From the NCBI RefSeq assembly GCF_019097595.1, contig NC_080715.1, positions 1,469,073 to 1,533,072 of the forward strand: a stretch of DNA of 64,000 nucleotides, given 5' to 3'. Source of the stretch: Hemibagrus wyckioides (lineage: Eukaryota > Chordata > Actinopteri > Siluriformes > Bagridae). Shown here piece after piece: positions 11,488 through 23,674 of the stretch. The position numbers were made by a program, and so were the translations under genes. Each line of letters begins with the position of its first letter. Within the stretch, counting starts at the first letter, position 1. The notes under the pieces are model-generated. The model was not told the origin of the DNA. It worked only from the letters and a program-made list of their open reading frames with translations, and did not search any database.

Positions 11488-13719
11488 TATAAGATTGTTT
11501 AGCTGGCTGAAAATCCATTTTGGGAAAAGGTTTATTGGATTTATTTGATTTAAATGTGTACATTAGTTCCACATGAATGAAGGGAGCTGCACTCAAAAGG
11601 AATTGTTCAAAGGTTCTTTGATTCAAAGCTCTGAATAAAACCTAACAGTAGGCACTCTCTGGAGCTCAGGTTCACAGCTGGAGGCTTGCAGCTGAGACGT
11701 GGTCATGCTTCTGGACCACACGCTATTAAATCAGGCTAATTTAACAATAGATATAATTGGATCACGTTAATGCTATAGATGACTTTTACTCAAAACTGCA
11801 GTCTAAATTTAAATGCAATCTTGCAAATTTTCATGAGTAACTAAATATTTTATTTTATAGCAGCTTGTTCCCTCACCAGCCTCGCCTTTTCTCTCTCTCA
11901 TTAAATTAATCAGACAAAAAAATCTCAGTTTGTCATGCATGTTACTGAGAAACTGCAAAGAAGTGTAAACTCTATCTTTAAAACATCATAACACACACAC
12001 ACACCATAAAACCTCACTATATCAACACATTTTAATCTGATCATGTGGAGTATCTACTGTACACATCCCTGTGAATGAGTTGTTACCATAGAAGTGATAA
12101 CGTGTTGCATCTCCACTGCGGTATAAATAAATAATCAACACATTCTGACCATTCCAGTGCAGTTAGACCTGGCGGTGTGGTTAAAGCCTGCTCTGGACTC
12201 AGTCACTGTAATAAAGGCTGGCGTTTGACGGTGGAGGTTTTCCTCAGGAACATGTGTCTCTCATTCTTTTCACTCAGTTGTAGTATTTAGAACAGTGTTC
12301 TGTTTCAACAAATGTTATATAAAGGTGAGACATTATGTTCTATAACATTATGAACAGGTGGAAATGAATGAGATGTTCTGCTGGGGTTCTGTTTGGGGTT
12401 TCTGTCATCAGTGCCAAATGATTAAAAAAACACTTGCCAAGTCGCCAGGAGCGTTTCAGTGTGTTCAAATAAATCTTTCAACTGATAACAATTACATAAA
12501 CCACCCAGTGCAACATTCTTCAAACACAGCCAAAATATTAACCTGATAAACCAGATCATAAATATCCGAGCTTTTAACCCCTTCTGTCCTGGATCAGTAT
12601 TCCTCATCATGCTTATATAACACGTGTGTGTGTTGTGCTGTTATAGAAAAATAATCAACAACAGGGTGGTGTGATGAAGTCTTCAGATTTTATCAATCCT
12701 ATGGGAAATTTGGAAAGGCTTCTCCTTTTGACTAGCTCCCACTCATGAGGGCTGCTGTTTGTCCTGCAGAGAAATGGAACATTAATGTGATCCATGGCTC
12801 TGCATCCCAGGTCAGCATCCCATCACCACCACTTTAGAAGCTCATAAATGTACTGTACCATCTTGTTTATTTTGGTGATCACACTCACAATATTTTCGGG
12901 CTCAAATTGCCTCAAATGTAGCTGGAAACCTGTATGAGGAAATAACACCAATAGGAAATTCCCATAGTTGTTATGAAGCACCTACTAAGCATCTTGGAGC
13001 AAAATGGAAATCTAGACTATTTCCCTATATCTGTGTATACTGAATTTATCACCTTCCTCACATCTCCAAGATGTCTCAAAAACCCACGGTGCTGGGAATA
13101 CTGTGGTTAGCCAGCCGTAAGCCTTCTGTTTCTTAGAGAAATGGCAAATTGACAGAACTCTGCTGTCATGATTTCTGTACATCCCTCCTGTATCTCTCTA
13201 TCCAAATCAGTACCAGAAAACTGAGCCGTGGAAAAGTATGCTTTCACTATAAGGGTATATTTGCTTTTCCAAATCTCCCATTGCTTCTTTATGGAGAGAA
13301 AAAGTAACAGTCAAGCAGTATTACCCCTCACACTCGGAGCCTGGATGCTCACCAGACATAATCGATGCAGTGACTGTCACTTCTTATCATGATTTGCTTC
13401 ACACAATTTTGGCAATCTAAGCCTTTACCCTATTTTGGGTAAAGTTAAACCGATTTGTTCTCATCTATATAGACAACATTCTTATTTGATCTTGCTCATA
13501 ACAATAACATGTGAATCATCTAGATCTGGCTTTAAAGAGGAGATGCAGCAACACGTCAAAGCCCGTGCAGAGCAAGAGCGATAAATAGACTATACAGATA
13601 ATAATGCAATAGGTTCAGGGGTAAGGGAGAATGCAGGCAAAGCAAAAGCATAACAAAATACACCTATGAGTATATCTGTATTTAGCTGTGTTTTCATATG
13701 GATGTACACTGTTGTGATG
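11488..13719. other. Gene-free stretch
   Basis: No exon was recognised. A block at about 11860-11975 (CCCTCACCAGCCTC ... GTTACTGAGAA ... AGTGTAAACTC) resembles a block at about 33650-33755 in the wnt10a intron, so an unclassified interspersed repeat is likely there. The remainder looks unique and moderately AT-rich. Confidence 0.5.
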
Positions 13720-13915
13720 TTGGTAGCTCAGTGATTAAGGTTGATCAGAAGGTTGTGAGTTCAAATCCCAGGTCCAACAAGCTGCCACGGCTGGGCCCCT
13801 GAGCAAGGCCCCTAACCCTCAATTGCTCGGTTGTAAAAAATGAGATTAATTGTAACAAATTTACAGATTGTAAATCTCTCTGGATAAGGCCAAATGCCAG
13901 AAATGTAAATGTACA
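13720..13915 (+). mobile_element. tRNA-derived SINE
   Basis: The head reads TGGTAGCTCAGTGATTAAGG (A-box type) and the B-box is GAGTTCAAATCCC near 13757. The conserved body GGGCCCCTGAGCAAGGCCCC follows. The tail is CTCTGGATAAGGCCAAATGCC then AGAAATGTAAATG. The same tail occurs alone at about 19888-19922, and the same family occurs inverted at about 33465-33580. Confidence 0.8.
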
Positions 13916-13929
13916 TGATGCACAAGCAC

Positions 13930-14035
13930 AGGATGTTGGTGGTTTAGATCTTGGACTACTGCTAGAACGGTTGTGAGTTCAAATCCCAGTGGTCACCAAA
14001 CTGCAGGGTGGATAGTGCTGACCTGGTGATTTGTT
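13930..14035 (+). mobile_element. Partial tRNA-derived SINE
   Basis: A second head begins a few bases after the previous SINE: TTGGTGGTTTAGATCTTGG with a B-box GAGTTCAAATCCC near 13977. The body stops soon after CACCAAACTGC, so it is truncated. Confidence 0.6.
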
Positions 14036-14079
14036 CAGCAGAACTCATTGCTACTCCTGTTGCAGGTGGTAATGTTCAT

Positions 14080-14720
14080 GACAGTCTATGACAGATCCTC
14101 ACTGATGAGCTTTGTTACACTGATTTTATTTGTCACATATATAATGGTACACAGTATGATATGCAGTGAAATGCTTACACCACTATTTGCTTTGACCCTT
14201 GAAAAGGAAAAAAGAAAAATGAATAAGGACAGAAAAAAAGACAAGGATAAAATATAAATTATAAAATATGAAATATAAAATATAAAAACTACAATTTCCC
14301 CAGTAGGTAAATAAAAAATAAAATAAAATATAAATAAAATAAAATGTAAATAAAGTAAGGTAGGGTATATATGTATACAGAATATATGTATAGAATATGT
14401 ATATAAAATATAGAATATATATAAGGAAATGTAAAATGTAAACAACTGTATTATACAGAACTATATAAAGTGAATAGTGTGCAATAATGCGCAGTATGCA
14501 GACAGCAGCAGTACGGTGGTCATGGAGTGAAATAAGGTGATGAGATGATGAGAAGCAGTGATATGTCCATCTTTAAAGTGCAGATGTGCACAAGTCCTCA
14601 TTGTGTATAAACGGGAGCAGAATGTGCAACATATATGTTTATGTTTTATGTATTGTGTACCACAGTCCTGTAATGTGCAAATGTGCGGTGTGTGTAGGAA
14701 ACATAGCAAGTCCAGTCAGT
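14080..14720 (-). mobile_element. Interspersed repeat with SINE/LINE-like 3' tail (inverted)
   Basis: The reverse complement ends in CATTTCACTGCATATCATAC followed by TATATGTGACAAATAAAA, the kind of 3' tail seen on the SINEs at 7834 and 24315. The body contains AT-rich AAATAAAATA runs (14260-14440) and short GTGCAA-rich sequence resembling the insertion at 17869-18283. Family assignment and exact limits are uncertain. Confidence 0.5.
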
Positions 14721-14899
14721 TGAGTCCTATGTGGAGTTCTGGTTGAAATACATTCTATCCACAGATAGATCCCATATATTCTGAGAACTGTGAAAGTCCT
14801 CGATTGTTCCATTCTTAAGTCCACCACTACTTCCTTAGGCTTGTTGATGTTTAGGAACAGGTTGTAGGCTATACTGTAATTGTCTTTGTTAAAGTTAAA

Positions 14900-15480
14900 C
14901 TACATTGAGCCTGCAGGTTTTTGATAAGTAAAAAATAGAATGAGAATGTGACACAGAGAAGCAGTGGGCCTAAACCAGAACCTTGCGGAACATAACCTTA
15001 GTATGCTTAGAGAAGAGAAAAGAAGAGATTTAGATCTTTACACTGATAACGGTCAGTCAAATAAGACCTGAGTCAGGAGAGGGCTGTTCCTTTATCACCA
15101 ACAACATGTTCTAGCCTATCAAGTAGTGTGGTCAATGGTGTCAAAATATGGACTAAGAACCAGTAGCACCAGCAAGGAGACACAACCCAGAGGTCAGTAA
15201 CAGGTCATTTTCCACTTTAACCAGTGCTGTCTCTGTACTATGATGAGGACTAAATGCTGATTGATACATTTCATGAATGTTATTCCTGTGTAGCTCAGAA
15301 CATAACTGCTGTGCTACAGCCTTTTCTAGGATCTTGGAGATAAAGGAGAGGTTTGATATTGACCTGTAGCTGGACAGCTGATGAGTTGAGGTCAGGTTTT
15401 TTAAATCAGGGCTTTGATAAAAGATTAGTTTAAAATATTTAGGCACGTAGCCATTGCTAATGTAAAATGTCATTATTTTA
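14900..15480 (-). pseudogene. L2/CR1-like LINE reverse-transcriptase fragment
   Basis: On the minus strand, 15153-15473 encodes RT fingers with SYRSISNLSFISKILEKA, then a QSAF.PHHSTETALVKV block typical of L2-type LINEs in fish. Reading on to lower coordinates gives FDTIDHTT-like and LSYLTDRY-like remnants. Near 14960-14990 there is VPQGSGLGPLLL, RT block 4 (usual GVPQGSVLGPLLF). Frameshifts and stops separate these pieces, so it is a dead copy. The upstream and downstream ends of the element were not located. Confidence 0.75.
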
Positions 15481-16520
15481 ATAAGTGGTTTGTTTGCTAT
15501 GGTATTGGAATTTAAAACGTAACATAATGCTTTGAAACTAATGCTTTGTCTAAAGAAAGAACATGGCGTGAAATGAAATATGCAAATTCACAGAAGAATT
15601 GGCTCTGGGTGTCTGTAAATAACAATTAGTGGAATCATCTTGGTAGAATTTTTTTTTGTGGGAATGTACATTGTGTTTATATAAAGAACTGTCTATGTTT
15701 TTGTGTGACACCTAGATTATCATCATAAATCATTGTGATACCTCCTCTGCTACAGGTGAGGCTGATGTACTGTATGAAACTTTATTCTGGTGGAAAAGAT
15801 TTATTTAATGCTACACACTCATCTAGTTTATTCCATGATTTTGTTAAACAGAGTACTTTAAAGACAGAACAGACACAGTGTCTATTGTAAACTCTGGGTG
15901 AATGACTGCAGCTAGCAGGCGGTCAGTTTAGCCTGCTGGTCTCCTCTCTGACCTCAGCTCTGGGTGTTTTTTTTTTTTTTTTTTTACAGATTTTACAGAA
16001 CTAGGCCTGTTCTGAGCAAAATATTCAAGAATTGAAAGTTAATATTAGTTAATGTTCAAATATGAGCTCTAGCTATGGAGAGTGAAGTGAAGAGATCTGA
16101 GCCTTTATTTGACCTGGTTGTTTTTCACTCATTATTTTGAGGTCTTTGTTGAAAAAACAAATCCACCCGTTCCCACTCGGCAGTGAAGTAAGAACACTAT
16201 GTACTGTATGTCTGCAACTATTTAAAATACAGGAAGAAGACAATTTTCTACACTATAGTTTCTTTAGTGTCCTTGGGGCTCTGCTTCAACCAGAAGACCA
16301 GTGATTTTAAATAAAAAAGGTGAGTGTAAAGAGACGACCCGAGGCCACGGCACTGCTACAACAAGAGCTTGAAAGGAAAGTGTCAGTTTAAGAAAATGCA
16401 GCAGTCAGACGCCTGCATTCCTGAACAAGGTGGAAGATCTTGGCCTCGGGCGAGAAGGTTGTGCATGCTCTATCGCACCCGCACTGTTACACGATGCACT
16501 CCATTGTGCAGCGACAAAAC
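15481..16520. other. Gene-free stretch
   Basis: No exon or mobile element was recognised. It holds a poly-T tract at 15966-15986 (possible retrotransposon poly-A tail in inverse orientation). Confidence 0.45.
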
Positions 16521-16524
16521 ATTA

Positions 16525-16554
16525 AACACACACACTCACACACACATACACACA

Positions 16555-16591
<37 letters not shown>
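16525..16591. repeat. (CA)n microsatellite
   Basis: CA repeats with scattered TCA, TACA and GACA interruptions. Open frames on both strands here are repeat artefacts. Confidence 0.96.
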
Positions 16592-16594
<3 letters not shown>

Positions 16595-16860
16595 GGTGAT
16601 AGCTGCTGTGCTGCTTCTGGAACTGCGGAGGGTCTGAGTATATGATGTAATATACTAAAGTACAACTGAAATAGCCGAGTGTTTGCAGATTGTGATGGAG
16701 GGTGTATCTCTGCTGTGGATGGAAAGTCCCCTGTGCCGTAGGGGTCGAGACACGCCACTAGCAGCTGTGTGCCCACATGAGAGAGCAGTGTGTGCAGATA
16801 ATGAAAGCCTCGCCGGCGTCCAATTACAGACCTTCAATGCGTTTACTCCCCATGTACACT

Positions 16861-16904
16861 GCACACACACACACACACACACATACACACACACACACAC
16901 ACAC
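16861..16904. repeat. (CA)n microsatellite
   Basis: CA repeats with one CATACA interruption. Confidence 0.96.
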
Positions 16905-17096
16905 TGGCATGTGCACATAATCATTTACATACACTCATTCATTAATTTATTTACATCTCGTAGAGGAAGACTTTGGTTACATGTCTACTCAGGGGATAAA
17001 TTTAGACACAGAGAGTGTCTTCAACTTGTCCAATTGACAGACCACAAATAAGCTATTATTATAGAGAAAATAATGTTTATGCAATACTACTACTAA

Positions 17097-17098
<2 letters not shown>

Positions 17099-17144
<46 letters not shown>
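17099..17144. repeat. (ATT)n microsatellite
   Basis: About 15 ATT triplets, ending in ACTAGTAG. Confidence 0.97.
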
Positions 17145-17145
<1 letters not shown>

Positions 17146-17353
17146 TAGTAGAGGAGCTTACTCTTAAACCTTTTTGTTTGATATAGTTACATACCTTATA
17201 CTGATGAAGAGTGATAAACGAGTGCATCCTCCCATCCTCTTATCTTCTTTGTCCAACACATCAGGGTGATTTCTCCATCAGTCAGAGGATACACAATCTC
17301 TAAAAACTCTCTGTTGTGGTTGACACCTGTGAAGTGAGAGCATACCTGCAACT

Positions 17354-17369
17354 GTGTGTGTGTGTGTGT

Positions 17370-17400
<31 letters not shown>
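17354..17400. repeat. (GT)n microsatellite
   Basis: GT repeats with one TCTG interruption. Confidence 0.96.
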
Positions 17401-17794
17401 AAACAACCCAGTGATGTCAGAACCACCCCACAATAAAGCACCATGCACTCCAGATGTCTTTCTTCATTGTCTCATCTCGCTGGCAGCCATTACAGCATTA
17501 CATGTGGAACACACATCTGAAGGGAGTTCACAGCACCGGAATTAACAGCACCTTATACCTCATCCGGCTACCATACGCTAACAAGCTAACGGTAGAAAAT
17601 AAGTTTGTGTAATTAATATTCACACCTCAACCTTTAAACAAGAGGTAAGGTTGATATGACCTGGGAACACTTGGGTTTGTACAGGTGAGTTAGATCCTGA
17701 TATAAAGCATAGCAGAAATTCAAAAGTGTTACAGAGGTCAATAAAAAATACATGAACAAGTTAAAATAAGTATGCAATTAACTCAAAGCAGTGA

Positions 17795-18360
17795 AGGTTC
17801 CTCAAAAGGTTTCTCAGGAAGTTTTTCCTCGCCACCGTCGCCTCAGGCTCGCTCATTATGGGATAAATCAAGATTCCAGAGTCTTTATTGTCATTTCCCC
17901 CACATGTATCTGACGCAGTACAGAGTGAAATGAAACGTTTCTCCAGGACCTGGTGCTACAGAAACATACAACATAAAGATCAAACACAAGAACAACACAG
18001 AGCTAGGACAGGAGTTTGTCCAAGACACATAAAGTGTACAGTGTGCAGCTAGGTGCAAACAGAGCAACGACAAGACAGTGCAAAGAAAAAAAATAAAATA
18101 ATAAATACAAGAAAGACAACACAAAAAGAACACAGGACACTTAGCACCGAAAAAGAAAGAAAAGAACATGTAATGGAATGTAAGTGAAAATGTAATGGAA
18201 TGTAAGTGAAATAAAACAAGATAAAATGAAATGATATAAAAAATATTGCGCAAAAATACAACAGCAGCGGTTGAAATGTTAAAGATAAATAATAACTTAA
18301 ATTTAAACTTTAGCAATTTCTCTGTTTCTATACGTAAGCGCTATACAAATAAATTGAATT
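17795..18360 (+). mobile_element. Teleost interspersed repeat, split by a nested insertion
   Basis: The left half reads AAGGTTCCTCAAAAGGTTTC, GTTTTTCCTCGCCACCGTCG and CTCATTATGGGATAAAT. The right half resumes after 18290 with AAATTTAAAC and ends in AAGCGCTATACAAATAAATT followed by GAATTGAATTGAA. Together they form one copy of a repeat family whose other copies lie at about 33335-33465 and 62200-62430. The middle, 17869-18283, is a different element flanked by the direct repeat GATAAAT. Confidence 0.65.
17869..18283 (-). mobile_element. Nested ~415-bp insertion with 7-bp target duplication
   Basis: GATAAAT occurs at 17862-17868 and again at 18284-18290, bracketing this sequence as expected for a target-site duplication. 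The reverse complement ends with a tail resembling TGACAATAAAGACTCTGG, so the element appears inserted in minus orientation. It carries no coding capacity; long open frames here are Phe-rich artefacts of AT-rich DNA. Confidence 0.55.
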
Positions 18361-18369
18361 GAATTGAAG

Positions 18370-19200
18370 AGACTTTGAGGTATTTTCATCATTATTGCAT
18401 GAAAATCAAGGTCTTTATATATTTTCAGAATGAACAGAAACACAAAACTGTCCAAAACTTTGAGAAACTACTGAGGAACCAGGATGCTGAAGTTGCAATA
18501 TCTTCTGCTATGAGATATGGACATGTCAAACACACTGAGCTTGAAGACATTTGAAGAATCTGCTGATAATTTCAGAAGTTCTGGAGGCAAAGGCAAAAGT
18601 TTGATTCATGATGAACAGGAAGCTTATAATTTTCCTTGGTAGAAGGTTTAGATATGAGAACTTTGGGTGTTAAATACCAGACAGCATCCTGAATGATCTG
18701 GGGTGGAGCTGAGGGATATGAAGGATGACCATCAAGAAGACAGTCGCAGTGAAGTCTAGAAATTACTTAGGGTTGTAAAGAAGTTGAGTAGAACTTCAGA
18801 AACCATTACATTCAGCTGATGATGTGAAGAAGAAGGTGATCTAAAATCACTCCAAGATTCCTGGTGGTGAGAAGACTTCATCCAGGAAGAAATGTCAGAA
18901 AGACATACTTGTGAGCAACTTGTGAGAACAGAGAGCTTCAGCTGTGTCCTTAAGTTTAGTATAAAATTATACCCATAGTGGACTGAGTACTGACCCCTGA
19001 GACACTCCAGTAGTACAGCTGTGTGTCATCACCATAGAATTGATCCCTGATCCTTGAGATTTAGTATAACTGAAGAAAAGTGGACCGAGATCTGATGCCA
19101 GAGGGAATCTTCATGCATGCAGAGATGTCAGTGTGGACAGAGACCAGACCCCTGGGGCACTCTGTTAGTAAACTTTCCAAAGTTTCTTACAGCACGAATG
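18370..19200 (-). pseudogene. Heavily decayed LINE reverse-transcriptase region
   Basis: Reading the minus strand, RVPQGSGLCP (about 19140-19170, RT block 4) is followed about 40 codons later, in another frame, by FYGDDTQLYY (about 19010-19040), the RT catalytic block of L2/CR1-type LINEs. The surrounding sequence looks like an old LINE copy, but no long open frame survives. Limits are approximate. Confidence 0.5.
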
Positions 19201-20940
19201 CAGTGAATATGTTATTTACATCTTGTTAGGCTTGTTGTAGTTTGTTGAAGCAGATGGGTTAAGTGGAGGATGTGACCCTGAGTGTGAGGAAGACTCAGCA
19301 TGAATTAAGGACATTATGATTAAGAGTTGGTGTTGTTAAAACAGCTGAGTGCAGATGAGTGAGTGATGGCGCTGTGTTGATCGAGCCTGTCCTCAGCAGA
19401 CCTGCGGTGGCGCGAGAGGCTGAAGAGGAACAAGAGGAGGAATGAGAGGAATGATTGTGGAGTTCTGAATTGCAGGTCTGTGCAGAGAGATGGCCCGAGG
19501 CTCTTCTACTCGCTTACCTTTATGCTAGCTATTATTAATATCTGACTCATGGTGGCTAACTCTCAGTGCGGGAGAGGAGATCACAGAGTTGGGAAATGTG
19601 GGGAAACTCTCACTTATTCATACACTTACACCACTTCAACAGTTCAAACACGGTCCAAATCCACAGGAAAACCACAAACTATCATGCGGTAGAACTGTAG
19701 CCGAGAACGAACTGGGAAGAAATGAATAAACCTGGAGGTTTGGCATCGCGCAGATTTTCATCTCAAGTGCTCCACAAAAGCTGATGATGTTAAACTTTCG
19801 GTAAATCTCAATCCCTTAGCTCAGCGCTATGCCTCCTGTTGAGCTTGAGGAGTGTGTTAAGGGGATTTTAAGGTAAATGTTATGTACAATGGGCGTCTGC
19901 CAAATGCCAGAAATGTAAATGTGATGAGTGAGTGAGGTGTGTTTGTACAGGATACACACACTAACAATATACCAATACTGACTGAGGAACCTGTACATGC
20001 ACTCTTAGTCACTGATTTAGAAAGCCGTGATTCATCAGCTTGTGTTAGAGCAGGAAACACACACTTATAAATATCCAATAATGATTGAGTAACCTGTTTG
20101 GTTTGGCATTTAAATGACCTTTAAATACCTTCACGTTTCATCTTGGGAGAGATCTTCTCATTCATGACATTCCTTTTTCTGTGCTAATATGCTATAAGGA
20201 AATCTGAATTATCACAGAGATTAAGGCATGGCATCAATTCAGACTTCAAGAAATGCCTGATCACATTTATGTTGCTGATGAACTATTTAGTGCATGCTTT
20301 AATTAGCATGATGACAATTACGGCAATAACATCAGCCCTGTGTGTTTGCATGAAGGGGATTTTTATTTCATATCACAGCTTGATGTAAGGGAATAATCTC
20401 TGGGTTAATGGCTTCAGAATCGACATCAAGCTCCAGGAATAAATCAGAAATGTTGTTAATGATTCAGATTTAGAGTCTGCTTCTAAAAATCAGGCTTTTC
20501 ATTACTTTAATTAATCAACTTAATCAAATAAAATAAGATCCATACACTGTCCTGTAAAGAAAACCTGCACACGGTGCGAAGGATAATCTGACCAAGTGCT
20601 CAACTGCTACGTTTACAGAGAAATGGTAACTTCATTCATCACTTCATCTATTAAATTCACACATTAACGTCGTCTCTGATATCCTCATTAACTCAGACAT
20701 GACACTGTGAGCTGGGTGCATGAGTAAATGTTGAGAATCTATACTTATATAATAACAATTCTTTCATTAAGGAGTTCGTAGTAGAAGAAGTACAAAAAAA
20801 AAAATTACTCTAATTACTCTAATTACCAGCTCTGATATTCAGGAAGGATTCCTGACTTGTTTTATGATGACTGTCATTATCACAGGATTGTTTTCACACA
20901 GGTGAACTGCAGGTTCATAATGAAACCTAAAACAGGTAGG
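19201..20940. other. Gene-free stretch
   Basis: Nothing coding was recognised. A SINE tail (GGGCGTCTGCCAAATGCC then AGAAATGTAAATG) is isolated at about 19888-19922. The rest appears unique. Confidence 0.5.
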
Positions 20941-20994
20941 AACATGACAACCGATCAAGTTATCGGACACCACACCCTACACAGAGTGCCTTCA

Positions 20995-21510
20995 CACCTG
21001 AGTTCACATGAGGATAGAGCACCTGAGACCATGGATCAGTTCTACATCACATTATGACCACCTGCACAATATTGTGTTGGTCCTCCTTTTGCTGGCAAAA
21101 CAGCCCTGACCCGTCCTGCACTGTGTATTCTGACCCCTTTCTATCAACTTCTTCAGCAATTTGAGCACCAGTAGCCTCCTCTCCCCACGTGCATCAATGA
21201 GCCTTGGACACCCATGACCCGGTCACCGGTTCACCACTGTTCGTTCCTTGGACCACTTTTGATAGATACTGACCACTGCAGACCGGGAACACCCCACAAG
21301 AGCTGCAGTTTTGGAGATGCTCTGATCCAGTGGTCTAGCCATCACAATTTGGTCCTTTTGGTCAAACTCACTCAAATTCTTACGCTTGTCCATTTTTCCT
21401 GCTTCTAACATCAACTTTGAGGACAAAATGTTGACTTACTGCCTGATATATCCCACCCACTAACAGGGGCCATGATGAGGAGATACTCAGTCTTATTCAC
21501 TTCACTAAAC
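20995..21510 (-). pseudogene. Internally deleted Tc1-like transposon remnant (second family)
   Basis: The minus strand at 21223-21426 encodes the N-terminal helix-turn-helix region of a Tc1-type transposase: [12 protein letters not shown], then [16 protein letters not shown] and a YQKWSKE segment. It is followed at lower coordinates by out-of-frame transposase-like sequence (about 21070-21170). The catalytic domain with its DDE residues is absent. The flanking ACATTATGACCACCTG near 21047 resembles the terminal region of this family. It is non-autonomous and different from the elements at 11020 and 29437. Confidence 0.7.
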
Positions 21511-21514
21511 TTGT

Positions 21515-22318
21515 GTCTTTGATCTGAAGTCATGTGACCTCTCAGAGAGAAATGAGTGAGCAGGTGAACATGGGGTTTGTTGGACTAACTCTGGCTAACA
21601 CACTAACTTGCTGCTCTTCCTCATGTGCTTGGCATTGCTGTGAGATTTTTAAGGGTTTTTATGTTGTTTTTTTCAGTGTGTCCTTGCATCTCGCTCTAAA
21701 CAGTAAACTACTGGGAACTTTTCCTTCTTCATGCCGTGCCTCTGTGTGTGAGTCTGGCTGCAGCTCAGCTGTTAGCCGTTAGCCACGCCGTCCATCACTG
21801 CAGCGCTCTGTGATCTGAGAGTGGCTGCAGCACTGAGCAGCTTGTGGCCGGTGTGGGTCAGCACTGGACAAAAAAACAGTGGAGAGAGAAAGAAAAAAAG
21901 AGCGCAGAGAAATGAAGATTAAAGAGCTGGAGCTCCCGAATGCTCTGAGTTATTAATGCTGCAGCGACTAATTACACCGTTCACTTCTGAAGACAAATTT
22001 AAAATCGTTTAGCACAGATAACTCTGATCAAAGCTACAGAGAGAGAGAGAGAGATGAGGGGAAAGAAGACAGAATTAAAGATGCGAGTTTCTTCTACTCC
22101 TGCTTAGATGAACCCTGCACTAGACCTGTATCCTCTCACTGCAGTAATGCATTGTGGAGGCTGTGGAATAGTCTAACGGTTAGTTAATAGGGGGCAGAGC
22201 CAGAAAACGTGATATACAGGTAAAGATATACACCTATGCACGTTTGCGCTCTGTGTTCTGTGTTTCAGTGAGTGGCTGCAAGGATACAGTGAGGAGAGAC
22301 AAAGTAGCACAATAAAGA
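21515..22318. other. Gene-free stretch
   Basis: No exon or mobile element was recognised. A short (GA)n run lies at 22037-22054. Confidence 0.45.
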
Positions 22319-22319
22319 G

Positions 22320-22485
22320 CTGTGTGTGTTTGTGTGTGTGTGTTTGTGTGTGTGTTTGTGTGTATGTTTGTGTGTGTGTTTGTGTGTAGGTTTGTGTGTA
22401 GGTTTGTGTGTGTGTGTGTGTTTGTGTGTGTGTTTGTGTGTATGTTTGTGTGTGTGTTTGTGTGTAGGTTTGTGTGTATGTGGAT
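22320..22485. repeat. Compound GT/TTTGTG microsatellite
   Basis: GT repeats are punctuated every 8-12 bases by TTT, GTATG or GTAGG, giving higher-order units such as TGTGTGTGTTTGTGTGTA. All open frames on both strands across it are repeat artefacts. Confidence 0.95.
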
Positions 22486-22574
22486 AAATAAAGAATCCAT
22501 GGTCCCAAGCATGAGTCACGTTTCCTCATTCACCACCCAATCCTGGAAAGTGGCACGCAGCTGCTGAAGCCCAG

Positions 22575-23330
22575 GAAGTTGAGGAAGATTCATTGTCGCG
22601 ACTTGGTGAGAGCTTTTGTCCCCGTCACTGGTATCCACCAGACGCAACACCAGATCTTCTTGGAGCTGCACACAAAACAGGAGCACCACTTCCAGGACCT
22701 GCTCTAGTTATTGTTCTGATGAGTCTGGACCTGGCAGCTTCTGCAGTCATGCTCCATGTCACGTTCACGGAGATGGGACACACCTGGATGTGTTTGAGCA
22801 TGCCAGAGAAGTGTGGGGATGGGCAACATCACAGGGGGCGGTCCAGCTGCTGCAACAACAGCTTCTGGCCAATAACATGCTGGAGTACCAGCCATTTCAC
22901 TACAGGTTGGCCACACACCCCCAAACAGCACCACTTTGGTTCTCAGACGCTCGGTAATCTCAGCTGCCAGTTCACCCAGCAGACCCAGGACATATCCTGG
23001 TGAAGGTGTCTGCTAGTATTGGAGTACAATGATAAAGATGTACTTGACCCTGTGGTGCTGGAGCAGTTTTTGGAGGAATAGGTCCAGTGCCACCTTGGGC
23101 TTTGCTAGACGACTCAGTCACCACTTGTGGTGTATTCAGGGCAGACAGGCCCCCTATTCTATGTCTCTCTCATTCTTCTCCCTTGTCTTCCTTCCCTTCC
23201 CCTTGTCCATGCACCATGGACACAGGGTCCAATTCCTTTCCAGCTTCATTTATGCCTGGATTCTGGAAACAAAATTGCAAACATTTTGTCCAGCAATTAG
23301 CATGCAGAATGCTATTTATGTATAATGCTG
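22575..23330 (+). pseudogene. Possible decayed retroelement gag-like sequence (SCAN-like fragment)
   Basis: In one plus-strand frame, 22640-22720 reads with FLELHTKQEHHFQDLLELLF. Later, 23036-23080 reads DVLDPVVLEQFLEE, then a stop and VQCHLG. The latter resembles the start of a SCAN domain as found in gag proteins of some fish LTR retrotransposons. Several stops and frameshifts interrupt it. The identification rests on two short segments and is weak; it could instead be unrelated unique DNA. Confidence 0.28.
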
Positions 23331-23344
23331 TTTAATTAATGTAC

Positions 23345-23428
23345 CGTTTAAAACCACATCATTTCACTACATGTCGTACTGTGTATGATTTCATATGTGA
23401 TGAATAAAATTTGAAATTGAATTTGAAT
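23345..23428 (+). mobile_element. LINE/SINE 3' tail fragment
   Basis: CATTTCACTACATGTCGTAC followed by a GTGTATGATTTCATATGTGA segment and AATAAAATTTGAAATTGAA is a typical 3' tail of fish retroposons. Nothing upstream can be joined with confidence. Confidence 0.5.
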
Positions 23429-23504
23429 CATCTAAACAGAACAACATGCTGGTGGCTTCATTAATGAATGATGATCAATAGATAATTCTTATGTCCAGTG
23501 AGGG

Positions 23505-23640
23505 GTTAACTCTCAGTGCCGGTCCCAAGCCCAGATAAAATAGGAGGGTTGTGTCAGGAAGGGCATCTGGCGTAAAACCTGTGCCAAATCAGATATATAC
23601 GGACCCCATGATCCTCTGTGGTGATTCCCGAAAGAACATC

Positions 23641-23673
<33 letters not shown>
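23505..23673 (+). mobile_element. RTE-like LINE 3' end with (AAC)n tail
   Basis: The sequence CCGGTCCCAAGCCCAGATAA, AGGAAGGGCATCTGGCGTAA and CCTCTGTGGTGATTCCCGAA, then AACATC and (AAC)n, matches the stereotyped 3' region of RTE-type LINEs. The copy is 5'-truncated to about 170 bp and has no coding sequence. Confidence 0.7.
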
Positions 23674-23674
<1 letters not shown>

